Assembly: GCA_030762175.1 (NCBI GenBank)
Contig: CM060830.1
Span: 47,498,501-47,562,500 of the forward strand
Source of the DNA: Metallyticus violacea
Lineage: Eukaryota; Arthropoda; Insecta; Mantodea; Metallyticidae
Direction of reading: 5' to 3'
DNA: 64,000 nt
Positions 12,574 to 24,560 of this stretch are shown in pieces. A program made the translations under genes and the position numbers. Below the pieces are notes generated by a model. The model had not been told where the DNA came from. It worked only from the letters and a program-made list of their open reading frames with translations, and ran no database searches. Within the stretch, counting starts at the first letter, position 1; each line of letters begins with the position of its first letter.

Positions 12574-13371
12574 TATCTAATTTTGTAATTATTGTTAATT
12601 TAGTTACATTGTTAATAGTGTTATATTATTTTTATGTATACAATATATAATAAAATGATGTTTATTTGCATAAAATAACAAAACAGTTCATGCAAGGAAG
12701 GGTTGAGACTTCGGTAGCTTTCATTGCTACCCCCTTCTTATAGCCGCTGAACAATAGGAATGTGACTATGATGGTGAAATGAAGTTAAAGACCCGCGGCT
12801 TGACATGTCGTGAATCGAACGCTGAGCCGAGCAGAAAAGAAAAATGAAAGCCAGAGGAGTCTTTTGTTTTTTCTCTCTCCTTAAGGTGTTAATAATATTC
12901 ATATTTTTATATATTTTTATTAACAGAAGTCAGGCATATTTATAACTTATCCTTTTAGTTTATTCAGAGCCATTATCCAGCACCTTAATTGTATTTGTAA
13001 CTAAGTAAGGCGAGAGAATATTTACAAATAAAGGATCGGGCTTTAATGTATATAGTATACTTATAATTTATATATTGTACAACCTCATTATAAAGAATGA
13101 GTTTGAGTTACGGCCGGTAGATCGCAGCTGCCAGCCATCAAGGCCTATATTGCATGTGCAGATAGCAGCTTGTAGTTAGTTTGAGGGAGGCTTCGTCACC
13201 TTGTGGTTGAATTGACTCCGGGCCATTTTTAGGCAGGCATCATAATATTTAAAACAATCCAAAAACCTCTAAAATGATATAGGGTGCCCCACTCGCTACA
13301 GAACCCGGTATTTCTTTAATACCTTTAACACCAATACATACATTGCAACGAAATTTGAACAGGAGTACCTT
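12574..13371. other. No gene; GC-richer island at about 12690-12880
   Basis: The island contains AGACCCGCGGCTTGACATG and CGAACGCTGAGCCGAGC in otherwise AT-rich DNA. I see no coding frame. It could be conserved non-coding DNA or an unrecognised repeat edge. Confidence 0.3.
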
Positions 13372-13379
13372 AATTGTAT

Positions 13380-13870
13380 GGTAAATGGAATTTGTCTGTA
13401 GTGTGGAGTCTAATTGTTGCAACACGAAGTAGCAGTTCGACAGTTAACATGTCCCCTGTCATTTGGTTTAGGGTGTCGACACATGAGAAACGTGTCGATG
13501 TTCTCTGGAGGAAGGAAATTTTATCGTTCACACTTAATGGAAAACATAAAAGCATGCCAACATTAAATCTAGAAGAGGTTTGGAAGCCGACTCCATCAGT
13601 AAGTCCAGGGTTTGGGCACTGTTGAAGAAACTGGAAACCAATGGAACAAATTCCTGAGAAAAATGATTCAGAATGCGAAAGACCGTCTACTGGAGTCTCT
13701 CAAGGAGTCACTGCGCCGGCTTCAACAGGAACCAGAGACTTTGCCATCGCTCTCGGCCGATCTGGCACCACCTGATTTTTATGGGGATATCCGAAAGGGA
13801 AAGTTTATTGCAACAAACCATGAATCATAGCAATTGCCGCAAACGTACCGGCAGGTACTTTTCAAAATTT
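13380..13870 (+). pseudogene. Internally deleted mariner-like transposase remnant
   Basis: The first part resembles the N-terminal helix-turn-helix region of mariner-like transposases. SISKSRVWALLKKLETNG (about 13590-13645) corresponds to the usual R-x-W-x-K-K-F-E-E-T-G segment. It is followed by AKDRLLESLKESLRRL (about 13675-13722), like the R-x-S-P-x-K-S-x-R-R stretch. It then jumps directly to LSADLAPPDFYGDIRKGK (about 13750-13803), the S-P-D-L-x-P-x-D-F-F-L-W-G-x-x-K region that normally lies some 200 residues later. The catalytic centre is therefore missing, which implies an internal deletion of roughly 500-600 bp. Reading needs frameshifts, and the element cannot encode an active enzyme. 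Confidence 0.6.
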
Positions 13871-13930
13871 GGTGGTCCAGACGCTATCCTGTCCAAATCC
13901 AGCACAGTTATATCACAATATTTATCATAA

Positions 13931-15771
13931 AATGAGGCAAATATCCTTCAAATTTCATTGTAATATCTTCATTAGTGTTACTATTATTAAATAAAATCTG
14001 GATTCGTAAAGAATGGAACATAGACCACATTTTTACTTCTTCGTCAATTCTTATCGTTTATTGCAAATTTCTATGGAGAAACAATCAAGGAAAAAATAGA
14101 ATATTCACGTTGTTGCGATGTAGTCTTTTAATATCTCTCTTGTTATTTCAAAAACTAGCAGCTAGTAGACACACAAAAGTTTAATGAAAACGCAGTATCA
14201 ATTCTGTATTTCCTCTTTAAAAACATACATTCAACTCCGCTGCAGGAATACAACAAAGACCATTCCAATCTCTCTAGCACAGGTACAAAGCCGTGGTCTT
14301 CTAACAATAACGTGGTACCTAATCCTATTTCAAACCTCGTCGAAAGTTCAAATCAAACATTTCATCGCTACCACGAGCAATTTTGGTGCTCTTAATTACA
14401 GATAACAATGGGCTTTCTACAGTGTACGGAGCGAATACTGGCCCGGTATCTATTTCTGGCTTCGCACAAAGTGTAATCTCTGATTCCGAATAGAGATTCT
14501 TTTGTTTCATTTTCAAGAGAACTGCAAATGAATAACACTATAGCACAAAACACACAAAGGCTTTTGGAAGAGCAAACGAGAACAAATTGTAGGAAATATA
14601 ACTGAAAAGTGTTTAAAAATAACGTATAACAGATTGCATAATTATCTTGGGAGCATCAATTTTGTAATAAATGACTAATTTATGTTCAGGAAAGAAATAT
14701 TCACAGAGAATACTGCTTTTAATCTTACAATAAATAAAAAATGGAGGCCTGTTATTATTAAAATATAAAATGATTATTGGACAAATTTTCTGAAACTTAA
14801 GCATTTGTTTATGTTACCCATGAAATTCTAAAGCAAAAATTAAGAATAAAAATTAGGGACTAAATGGTTCAACTCATGTCCTAATAAAAAAAAATATAGG
14901 GCTCTAATACACTTTTAAACAATAATAGTGTGGTATTTCAAATTGGGAATTTATTTAACATGCCGTTTCAAACCCATCATTCTTCTACCTCTTATTGTCT
15001 TTGTAGTTAATAATCTCTCATTGTCAATAAAATAATTAACATAACTGTTGTGTTTGTGAATGACACATGTTAATAACGTCTTGCAAAAAAAAAAAAAAGT
15101 GTTTATAACTGTGTGCAACTGATTTCAAGGAAAACAAATCATTAAATCTAGATAAACAAACAATAAAATTCATAATAAATAAGCTAAGCTGATTCCATTG
15201 GTGCAGATTTTATAAATTTGAAAGTTTTGTTTGTTAATTTAAAATTGCATTTTATCTCAGTACAAGTTGTTATATATACCGCACTATATAGAAAGAGTTT
15301 GAGATTCTGTCCGGCAGAGCGCGGCAGCGAGTTGTAAAAAACAGTTGGGGAGTACTTATCAGTCAGTGGTTATGCCTTCATGCGTTACTGGGTACTTTCA
15401 TTGTAGGCTGTGTGCTAATTGTTCTTTGTAAGTTATGCCACTACATAAATAGTCTTGAAGAAAGGGCTATTATGTAGTGAAAACGGTTTCAAAGAAGTGG
15501 TAAGGCTATTCGTAAGGAAATATCCTGGCAATCGTGTTCCAGGTATGGAAACTTTGCTAACTTGTTAAAAAGTTTAGAGAGGCTCTCTCAATGACAAAAA
15601 GCGTGTTCCTAACTCCCGTGTTTTTAGGGAAGAAAATAGTGCTAAGATAATACATAATTTTACTCTTTCAGTAAAAATATAAATACTAAAATAAAAACCC
15701 TAACTTTCTGTGCGGCTACTGCAGTAAGCAGCCGCGCTTGGGCTACCCATTACTTAAATAACCTCACTGTA
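13931..15771. other. No recognised feature
   Basis: AT-rich sequence with short chance frames and an A run at about 15085-15098. A somewhat GC-richer segment at 15300-15420 has no assignment. Confidence 0.4.
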
Positions 15772-15920
15772 GATGAGATGAAAGGAATACTTTAAGGGTA
15801 AAGTAGCTTTCCATGTCTAAGCTTAAAGTATCTCGTAATCCTTGATGAGGACTAAGTAAAACCTGGAAAAAAGTTCAACCAAAGAGGAAGATCCTGACAG
15901 GAATCGAACCACAGACTTCA
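15772..15920 (-). mobile_element. Degraded SINE-A fragment interrupted by SINE-B
   Basis: It retains GATGAGATGAAA, a mutated middle, TGATGAGGACTAAGTAAAAC and CCTGACAGGAATCGAACCAC in family order on the minus strand. The tRNA head is lost where the SINE-B copy begins at about 15926. It is much more diverged than the neighbouring SINE-B, consistent with an older element being invaded. Confidence 0.75.
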
Positions 15921-15925
15921 TTGTT

Positions 15926-16217
15926 GATTTTATTTATTTACGGACGCTCTTTAACATCTCAGGTCATCAATGTCCCATTCAATTCAGGGAGTGAAACGGC
16001 CAACAAATTTTGCTCAGAGGACTCTTTTTTCGGGCTTGAGGTTCTTTTTCGAGCTGTAAATGTACGACACGGGACCCCACGGCTTTACTTCCTTTCCGAA
16101 GGAAGTCATACTTAGGATTTTTACGCCCGAAAAAAATCCATCGGTCCTGGCAGGGTTTGAACCCGCGATCTTGGGTTTAGGAGGCAAGTATGATTACCAC
16201 TACACCACCAGGACCGA
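15926..16217 (-). mobile_element. SINE-B (tRNA-Val-like head), full length
   Basis: On the minus strand it starts GTCGGTCCTGGTGGTGTAG, with an A box like tRNA-Val (TGGTGTAGTGGTAA) and a B box GCGGGTTCAAACCC. The ends of the head (GGTCCTGG and CCAGGACC) can pair like an acceptor stem. The conserved body follows: TTTTTCGGGCGTAAAAATCC, GTAAAGCCGTGGGGTCCCG, the AAAACGGCCGAC-like block, and the 3' end ACCTGAGATGTTAAAGAGCG with an A/T-rich tail. A short minus-strand hairpin CTTCC...GGAAG lies in the body. It is non-coding, and Pol III transcription is inferred from the boxes. Confidence 0.93.
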
Positions 16218-16640
16218 CACAGCCTTCATGTCCCTGGAAGTCCATGGGGGAGTGAAAACCTGGCGAGGCGCCGCTAGCAAGGCCAACCTTCTCCAGTCCA
16301 GGCTGAAGGCCATACCAACAACTTTCTGTGACTGTAGGGAGATTCTTTTAATTGTCTTCAAAGAGAGAAACAACAATGTCAACGCAAACTACTACTACAT
16401 AGACTGCGATCAACAATTAAAGAAACGAAAAGCGATATACTGTCATGGCGTTCGTCTTCTAGCTGTGCACACTGTCCATGCAGTGCAATGAATGTTGTGA
16501 AGAACTATAGAATTAGGAAATTGGATCATCCACCTTACAGTCTAGATACAGCCTCCAGTGGCTATTATCTTTTCTCAAACTTGAAAAAAATACCTACCTT
16601 ACGAGGAATGTGGTAAATAACATTGTGCAGGCAAAGGTTC
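16218..16640 (+). pseudogene. Mariner-like transposase remnant (second half)
   Basis: Directly after the SINE-B, the frame 16218-16491 reads FCDCREILLIVFKERNNN then VNANYYYIDCDQQLKKRK, typical of the block ahead of the second catalytic aspartate. GVRLLAVHTVHAVQ follows, where relatives have a D-N-A-x-x-H-T motif; here that motif is deleted and the aspartate is lost. After a frameshift, KLDHPPYSLDTASSGYYLFS appears (about 16518-16577), matching H-P-P-Y-S-P-D-L-A-P-S-D-Y-x-L-F. SNLKKIPTLRGM comes next. This pattern differs from the QQDGAPPHF type at 10.1 kb, so it represents another mariner subgroup. The 5' half is absent. Inactive. Confidence 0.75.
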
Positions 16641-17096
16641 AACATAAAGTACATTTAAATTAAATATTTTTAGCGTCTGAAAATCCGACAGTAAAGAAAA
16701 TGTTCCCCAAAGCATTACAGATGATCAAAAGTGAAAAAGGGAAGGAGTTTTCTAAATATTTATCAATGGGATCTTGGCCCTTCTTCAGATATCGTTTAGA
16801 GGTGACCAGACCTGGGTTTACTAATTTGACGCCGAAACCAAGCCCTTGAGAGAAAACGGTAGCCCCTTCTTAACCCTTGTGACTAAACCAGGGCAGTCTT
16901 GTCTACTTAATATTCTTAAAAAAAATCCCGGATAATTGCCTAAAAACAGAGTGCAGGTATTTTGTTACACGATGAAATGTCTCTGCCTCTACCCATTTCA
17001 CTTTCCCCGAAAAAGAACACCTGCAAAACTGATGCGACACTTGCAAAGTTTAGCTAAGTGCAGTGCCGTGGAATAAAGTTACAGGTTTTTTTTTCA
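16641..17096. other. No recognised feature
   Basis: It may contain the decayed 3' end of the preceding mariner-like element. No terminal inverted repeat was found. Confidence 0.35.
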
Positions 17097-17367
17097 ATAG
17101 TGTTTAACGCCCGTTTTTACTACCGAGGTACCACTTGCGGTGAACACTCATAATACACGAGTTGAAATGATATATTGGGAAAGGATTTTTTTAAGGAAGG
17201 AAACGTTACAGCTCTAAGATTAGGGCGACTCCCCGGCATTTGCCATTTATGAGAACTGAGCAAAACCTGGAAAAAAAACTGTCAGGAAGTACGGTCCTGC
17301 CGGGATTAGAACCTCAGATCTCCCACTCACGAGTCCGCGCCTCTACGACCTCTGCCATCCGTGGCGG
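17097..17367 (-). mobile_element. SINE-A copy, full length
   Basis: It runs from the T-rich 3' tail and AGTGTTTAACGCCCGTTTTT through the body to CCGCCACGGATGGCAGAGG (minus-strand sense) at the head. The B box reads GAGGTTCTAATCCC, with one change. No clear TSD. Confidence 0.9.
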
Positions 17368-18301
17368 TTTCTGACTGCTGAGTGGAGTTAAAATTTTATT
17401 CTACATAATATTCTCATAAATGATGTAACTTTAACACTAAATGCAACACTCCCTTTGCAATAATCCATTTAAAATGTACATCGTATTAATTATTGATATG
17501 CATATATAAGAGTTTTTAAAAGTATCACGGCTAACTGACTGTTCAGATAAATATTTGAAAATTAGTATGTTCTTGTTCAATGAAACGTTTATGCAATTGA
17601 AAAAAAAATTCTGAATACCGAATTTAAGCTATTGTTTACACATTTATGTTTTTAAAACATATATACGAGTAACAATAAATGTGTGGATATTAGCAATGAC
17701 TCAATATTAGAACCTTGTCTCGTCCATAATCATAATCAAAATCTTTTTAAATTTTCCTCAATTTCTTTGCGTTTCTTCTCGCCCCCCCCCCCCAACTCAG
17801 TCCTCTTTATAAATGTTTTGCATGTTCCTTTCTGCGTCGGCTGCCCTTCTATCTTGTTACTATCCCCTACTAGTATCCCAAGCTATCATCATTAAAATAC
17901 CACTCCATTAAACACACTCAAATTTAATGCACCACCATTATCACTTTTGGGGATGAGTTACCAGTGAAAATTTTCATTGGTATTCTGGATGTGACCATGC
18001 AGACAATTCTCCACGAGGTCAACTTCAGTCAGAAACTTGAAAACTTAAGCAATCTACACCAAGATTCTGAAGTCTATATCAGGGTTACGCTTTACAAAAT
18101 CAAATTTACTATCCTTCATTACTAAGACTTCGAAAAACTACGGAAAGTAAACGCTGAAATCTGGCGTGTTGACTGTCAAGTGGTTAAGGAAGTGCGAATT
18201 AAATTGATTATGAGTGAAAACGAGTTTTGTATGTAATAAAGCTCTCTTGTGTAAATGCATATTGTAAGTATGGAATTCGCTTAGAGATATTTATTTTTGT
18301 T
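17368..18301. other. No gene; C homopolymer
   Basis: A run of 12 C at 17782-17793 lies in a pyrimidine-rich stretch. The 70-codon frame over it shows no domain. Confidence 0.4.
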
Positions 18302-18565
18302 GATCCTGGTGGTGTAGTAGTAACCATACTTGTCTCCTAAACCCAAGATCGCGGGTTCAAACCGGGCCAGGATCGATAATTTTTTTCGGGCGTAAAAATC
18401 CTAAGTATGGTTTCCTTCGGAAGGGAAGTAAAGCCGGGGTTCCGTGTCGTACATTTACGGCACGAAAAAGAACCTCAAGCCTGAAAAAAAAGAGTCCTCT
18501 GAGCAAAATTTGTCGGCAGTTTCATGCCCTGAATAGAATGGGATGCTGGAGTCCATAAATAAACA
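18302..18565 (+). mobile_element. SINE-B copy, 3' end shortened
   Basis: It starts GATCCTGGTGGTGTAGTAG, with B box GCGGGTTCAAACCGGG. The body is intact up to CCCTGAATAGAATGGGATG. The usual ACCTGAGATGTTAAAGAGCG block before the A-rich tail is missing (CTGGAGTCCATAAATAAAC instead), so about 25 bp were deleted near the 3' end. Confidence 0.92.
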
Positions 18566-19450
18566 AAAAAAATTATAGATTATGTAGGAATGGTGACAGA
18601 GTAGCATTTTTTTTTTTAATATTGAGATTCGATGTGTAAAAATTTGCCAGATTTTTTTTTATTACGCGAAGTAACCACGAAAATATGCGTCTTTCATGGT
18701 GCCCTGATCAAAATCCTTGGTACAGAACATTATATAGTAAATTGAATACACTATCAGTATAATGGCACAGAATATTTGTCAATTATAGGCAAAGGTAATT
18801 GCATTTAATATCAAATTTGCGGGTAGCTTTGAGTTAAGATATTTACGTTTCTAAATTGTCATACATTAATGAAGAAAATCTATGAAATAAATTAGTTATT
18901 CCCTAGGGCAGTAATCCGTAAGCGTAACAGTGCAAGAAGTTAAGTTATTTTATGGTGATTTAGTTTAGTTCGTAGGGCATAATTACAATATGGACGTGAG
19001 CAGTATTAGTGAAATATATATTGTTAATATATTTATTAGTCGTCATTAATAGCTTGAATAATTTTGATACCTAAATTTATATGTCCTATATAAGTCACAG
19101 AAGTCGGTTTATTGAACTTTTAAAGTACCGTGCATTATAGTGTCATTATATCACTTTATCTACAAGTGTAAAGAAAATATGAATTGTTACAAACTGTCAA
19201 GTCAATGCATTCATATGTTGCTAGTTCTCGAGTTGAATTTTCTTAGTCAGGACAATGTTTCTTTTTGGTTCCTGTTCATTCCTGTGCATCAGGCATTCCG
19301 TTTTAGGGTTCATTCTTTTAGGGTTCACAAGAACTTCATTACTTTGGATCTATGCAAGAAATAAGCGTATAAACGGGTTCGATATTAGTGGTATGTGGTC
19401 TTAGGAAACGTGGCCACCGGCCGATATATTTAAATGTTCAAATTAAAAGC
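18566..19450. other. No recognised feature
   Basis: AT-rich DNA; the frame at 19140-19364 has no recognised motif. Confidence 0.4.
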
Positions 19451-20200
19451 CCTTAAGGTTCCCAGGAAGTATAAATCTAGCAAATAATGCAGCAGTGTAC
19501 ATTTTACACTGTATCTCGCCGTTTCTCCGAGAGAGTTAAAGTTATCAATATTAATTTTTTATGAAATATTCAAAAACTTACCTTAAAATGTTCTGTAAAA
19601 TTCAACTCTCTAATGCACATAAAAATATTTTTAAAAAAATTTTGAACAAAAGTAAAATTTTGCCAAAAAACTGAAAACAATGATATAATCATGCATTTTT
19701 ATTATAAACTATTGGTGGAATTGGAAAGAATTTTTTGCGCAAACTGCAAACAACATGCTATCCTGGGAACTAAAGTAATATCTAGTTGCTGGAAAAGATT
19801 TAATTTTAAAATTAAAAAAAATAGGAATAATTTTCACTTCATGTTGATATGTATATTTATTAACTAATAGTGACATTTAAATACTTTTAGTCACCATACA
19901 TCACAGTTGCATGCATTATAGGTGTGCAAAATTCCAACAATTTCGGTGAGGTCAATTCTGAGAAAAATGGACATTTATGTCAAAATTTTAAGTATCGAGA
20001 AATAAGGTTTATTTTTGTTTTAAAAATTTTAAAAAGTTTTATGTGCATTAGAGAATTAAAATTTAAAGAACATCTTTAGTTAAGTTTTCTTAATATCTCA
20101 CAAAAATTGCATACTGATAGGCTTACATTTTTCTGAGATACAGTGCAAAATGTATACTGCTGCATTATTGGTAGATTTACACTTCCTGTTTACCTTAACG
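19451..20200. mobile_element. Foldback (long inverted-repeat) element, about 750 bp
   Basis: Left arm (about 19451-19670) and right arm (about 20000-20200) are inverted copies of each other. The left reads CCTTAAGGTTCCCAGGAAGT, then AATGCAGCAGTGTACATTTT, CACTGTATCTC and CTCTAATGCACATAAAA. The reverse complement of the right arm reads CGTTAAGGTAAACAGGAAGT, then AATGCAGCAGTATACATTTT, CACTGTATCTC and CTCTAATGCACATAAAA. The centre is an AT-rich loop of about 330 bp. No ORF is present. This layout fits a non-autonomous DNA transposon of foldback or MITE type. I see no certain TSD, so a chance inverted duplication is not fully excluded. Confidence 0.75.
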
Positions 20201-23200
20201 TGTCACTCTTTTTCTAAAAGCTGTGTCATCTTTTTTAAATTCAAAAATATTTTTGAATATTATATTTACACAGGGCCCTGAAGATAAGCCAGAAAATAAC
20301 CTTATTCAATGTCCTACACCATTATTCGAATCTACCGAGTACCAGTTTCAGAATCTCAACATCTGAGTCAACTCGCTTGGTTTCCAAACCATTATATTCT
20401 TAACAACTTTTGATACAAGACAAAGGAATCAAACACATAGTGCTTTTATAGCGAGAGGGCACAGAAATTGGACGCAGTTTGTAATTAAGGTTCGAGCAGA
20501 GAATGTGTGTGTTTCTGGTTTAATCCATCACCATTTTAATTTCTGTATTTATGAAGCAAGACTGAGAAGTAATTACCTAAACTGGCAGGGGAGCAGCATG
20601 TGCGGTGTACCTGCGCCGCGGGGAGGTTGAGGGGAACCTCGGCCCCCTTTTGTAATTTTCCTGCCACACACCAAATAATAATTACCACGACCAAAGTTGG
20701 CAGCGCACTGCTCTCAAACAAAAAACGGCTCTCGTTTTAGCAACCGCTAAACAAAGTAATTGAATTTCGAAGACGATGCTCTGATTAGCTCGTCTCTTGA
20801 AGCTGAGGCGACGGCCGAGGTCGTGTAATTTACGACCATTGCGGTCTGAGGGAAGCATTTGAAATATTGCTAAGGGCTTTGATTTAGGTTTGCGAGAGAC
20901 GGAAATGTGCGTGAAATATTTTGACAGGCGCCGAAATGGATGTTCTCCATAACGTGTTGTTAAAACTGTCAAGGATGTACAAATCCTCCGTAAAGTGGGG
21001 ATTTTATGGCCGATGACGGATATGTACGCCCTACAAATTTCTCATTAATACGTAGGTAAACAATGCGTGGCTTGTTGAATGCAAAAGTGGCCCATGTAAA
21101 GAAAAATATGGTTTAGTTTGTTTCAATGTTTTATCAAAAGATTTTCGAACATACAAATTTGCAGCCGTGATAAGATCATCTAAGACAAAGCTTACAATAT
21201 CACATTATGCCCCTCTTCAAGCCAAGCAATTTTCATCTATCGTGTTTTTAGGTGACCTGTTTTATGTACCTCACTCTATATAAACTAATGAAATGTTAAA
21301 ATTTAAGTGAAATTATATTATATTCCAATTAAGTAAGCTATCCACAAAAAGGTAAAAGTTTGTTTCTTTGCGTCTTTCCTGCTTCGTTTATTTTAATTTT
21401 ATACTTTAACGTGTTATAGCAGCCGTTCAACGTCTTAGAAAGCATTGGAATGGAATGAATGCCGCAAATGAGCGCAGTCCATCGGCGCCAAGAACTACCT
21501 GACTTTCGCCTTTTCAGGGTTTGTGAAAACTCTTGAGACGTAACCATTTCAAAGGTTTTTTTTTTTTTTTTATCTCATGGTCCTTACAACTCACTTAATA
21601 CTTCTTATAATTAAAGTAATAGGAAGTACAGCTTTCTTTTAAAGGGCACAAAGTCGTAATTGAGAGCTTAGGAGAAAGACTCTATAAGCGATATCATAAA
21701 AGAAAGGTGCGTGCTATCTCTAATTAGACCCTTAAAAATAACACAGCTTGCTTAGTATTCACCCCCCACTATGTTCGCATGAAAAGAGGTTAATCTAATT
21801 GCGCAATGGCGTTCAAACCTTTTAAACGCTACATGACTGGGAAATAACGTGGTTTTCAATCAAGTCACGTGATTTCCAGAAACTTGGCCATTAATTGTCG
21901 TTCAGACTGGGAACAAAAGAAACTCTTGCAGTGCGACCTTGACAATGCCTCTCCAGTACTTTCCTACGTGCCACCTTCGTCTGTTTCGCAATCAGGTAAT
22001 TCACATAGAGAAATTGTGGGAGTTAAAACGTTTTTTCCCCACGTTAGTCTTATTTATTCTGCGAAGTATTTTTATTCAAAATGGCGTCTATACAGACAAG
22101 TATGTAAAGGGAGAGGGCAACACATTTTGACATTTTTAAAATATTAATCACAATCAATTTGTGACTTTTCTGACCTAAGTTATATAACTTTATTGAGATA
22201 TGCAGCCTAAAAGCAATTATTTTACTACCTTGATTTCTACCATTCGCTAGAGAAATTTTTGCTATTGCTGTTGGTTATTCTGAAGTGAACAGTCAGAACA
22301 GATGCTGACTATGACATAGTATATATTAGAATCCGGGTTCGAGCTATGAGTGAGTACTTTTCCTTTGTTAGCAATTTTCCTACAAAATGTACTTCTAGAG
22401 AAAGAGAGAGAAAAAAAACTAATAGGTAAATCAATAGCCTGGAAATGATTCGTGTTATTTCCTAATATGACAAAAAGCTAGTGAGACAGAATATAAATGA
22501 AAATAAGACCCGGCAAGAGAGATTTACCTCATAAACAAATTTATGGCAGAAATTAGTGCAATGGATTTAAGCTCCATAAATAAAGTTTTATACTATTAAG
22601 AAACATTTCATAACCTTAGAATTTTGAATACTTTTGTATAAATTATTTAACAAAAAGGGGCTTCAAAATAAATTCTAATTGTATTTCCAATTAATACGTT
22701 TCTAGATTCTGCTCCAGCACACACACTAAAATGTGTCAAAATAAGAACTTCAATTTTCAATGGTTCTGTCACAACAGGAACACAAACTTAGTTAATTTAA
22801 CATTGGTAATATAGAGCCAATAGAGGCTTTCATATTTGGTATACGGAGAGCTATGTAAATTTAAAATGTATTGAAACATACTACATAATATACTACACTC
22901 AAATATACATACTTTATCAACTCATTATAAAACATCTAAAAATTATATAATATTAATCTTATTTATTGAACATTTTCTTTCTGCAGTTACCTGCCTACAT
23001 TCTGAACCCAATACAAACAATTCCAGATTATTAGTGTATTGGACACCATTATATTTATTGCTGTATTATCCCTCCCTTATCTGATCTATTGTACTTCTAA
23101 AGTTACGTTAGCCTTCATAATCATTCTTATCCATTTCTCTCTAACTTTGCCCAAATAGTTGCCTATCATTTTTATATTCTTCTCTTCTTTTACAATGAAA

Positions 23201-23724
23201 ATCTTTCAAATTAATGCTTTCCCCTCTAAATTCTTTCATTGTGGTGCCATGCCTTCTCTCTCCATAACTTGCCTACAGTATAATAAACAATTAAAATCCG
23301 TATCCATTTCTCCAAACATTTGACATTTTTATATATCTTTATCATATCTTAACCCTTTTAAATTCATAACTCCAGTTATAACTCATGCAAACCCTTCCCA
23401 ACCTGATTTATCACATTGTTCTATATATTTTTCACTACCCCATACTATTTTTATTTCCCTATAAAGTCTCAACATTTCATACTAACAAACATTTATTGTC
23501 TTTCAGTATCTTCCAACTTTAGATTTATCTCTTCCGAGGTTCCTCTGTTTTGGTATTCCCTATTTATCCATAAGTTTCCAACATATATCTGTTGCAAAAT
23601 TTCCTTCACTTAGATACCAAGATCCTTTTCACTTACATTTCTCTTGCATACTGAAATATTCTTTAATAAGTCACTCTCTTCCAATGTGATAATTCTACAT
23701 ATGTATTTCATAATTCCTGTGTTT
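20201..23724. other. SINE-free interval with GC-richer islands
   Basis: No transposon signature is recognised. GC-richer islands lie at about 20580-20960 (for example CCTGCGCCGCGGGGAGG) and 21410-21510. A stretch with TAAT-type motifs lies at 21600-21740. None shows a convincing long conserved coding frame. The minus-strand frame 20682-20972 (96 codons) is basic and unrecognised. Conserved regulatory DNA is one possible reading. The pyrimidine-rich part at 22980-23700 might be a very old minus-strand LINE, judged only from faint phrases. Confidence 0.3.
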
Positions 23725-24560
23725 ATTTCACTTGTGTGACGTCATCTTAAAATCAACCAGTGAAACCAAATAAATTTTTGAATTTTTATCAATCATAGTA
23801 GGATATGGCAGTGAAATCATCGAAGAAAAGTATCAAATCTGTTTTAACACGTGGCGTGCATTTGTCTTGTGGTAAGTGTAGCCAACTCTATACCTTCACT
23901 ATGTACTTTCTGAGCACGCATCCATCATTGATCACTTTTGTGTGTTATCAGTAATTGTAAATTTCACTAACTTCACTCAAGGAATTGTTTTTGCGTATTC
24001 AGCTAAACAGTCTGAAATACTTTTTACAAATTATGTAATAATATCTGCCTAAGCAATCATAAATCTTAATAAACACGTTGTTCAGAATGGTAAAATGTTT
24101 TCTCTGTTTGATTCTCAGTTGGTATCAGTAATTCTAAAGGTAGAGATTGTAATAGAACTTTCGTTTATTTCATTCCCACGGTTTCTGAATTGGTAGATAA
24201 TATATATTAATTTTATGCTTATTTTATTCATAAAATAGTGCCAAACCCGTATTTGGCTCCTTTATTGGCTTTACTGGCAATCGACATTCGTCCGTTGCTA
24301 GATGGCTTAAAAAGGTTAAGTATTCATAATATAAATGTACAATTATTATATTGTTGTAACCCAGGTTTACCGGAACTATATTTAAATTCTTATTTTATTC
24401 CTGAAATATTGCTAATAAATATCACTCGAGGATCTAAGGATCTAAGATTTTCAAACAAATTTACTCACTAAGTCCGTGAATTTATTGGCAATCTCAGACC
24501 CTCTTGAGATATTACTTGTGATAATTTTTATCTGGGTGGAATGCATGCCTAATTCAAAAT
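23725..24560. repeat. Dispersed repeat R2, copy 1
   Basis: It matches 53795-54865 in the same orientation. Shared blocks include TGTGACGTCATCTTAAAATC (about 23735 and 53807), GCATTTGTCTTRTGGTMAGT and GTAGCCAMCTCTAT. GAGCACGCATCCATCATTGA here corresponds to GAACACGCATCACTGA in copy 2. TAAATATCACTCGAGG is also shared (about 24416 and 54709). The match is interrupted by small indels and, in copy 2, by a SINE-A insertion. No coding frame is shared. Class unknown. Confidence 0.75.

Noticed and set aside
22900..23720. Nuclear mitochondrial insert
   Set aside because: AT-rich and pyrimidine-rich, but no mitochondrial protein or rRNA pattern could be read in any frame.
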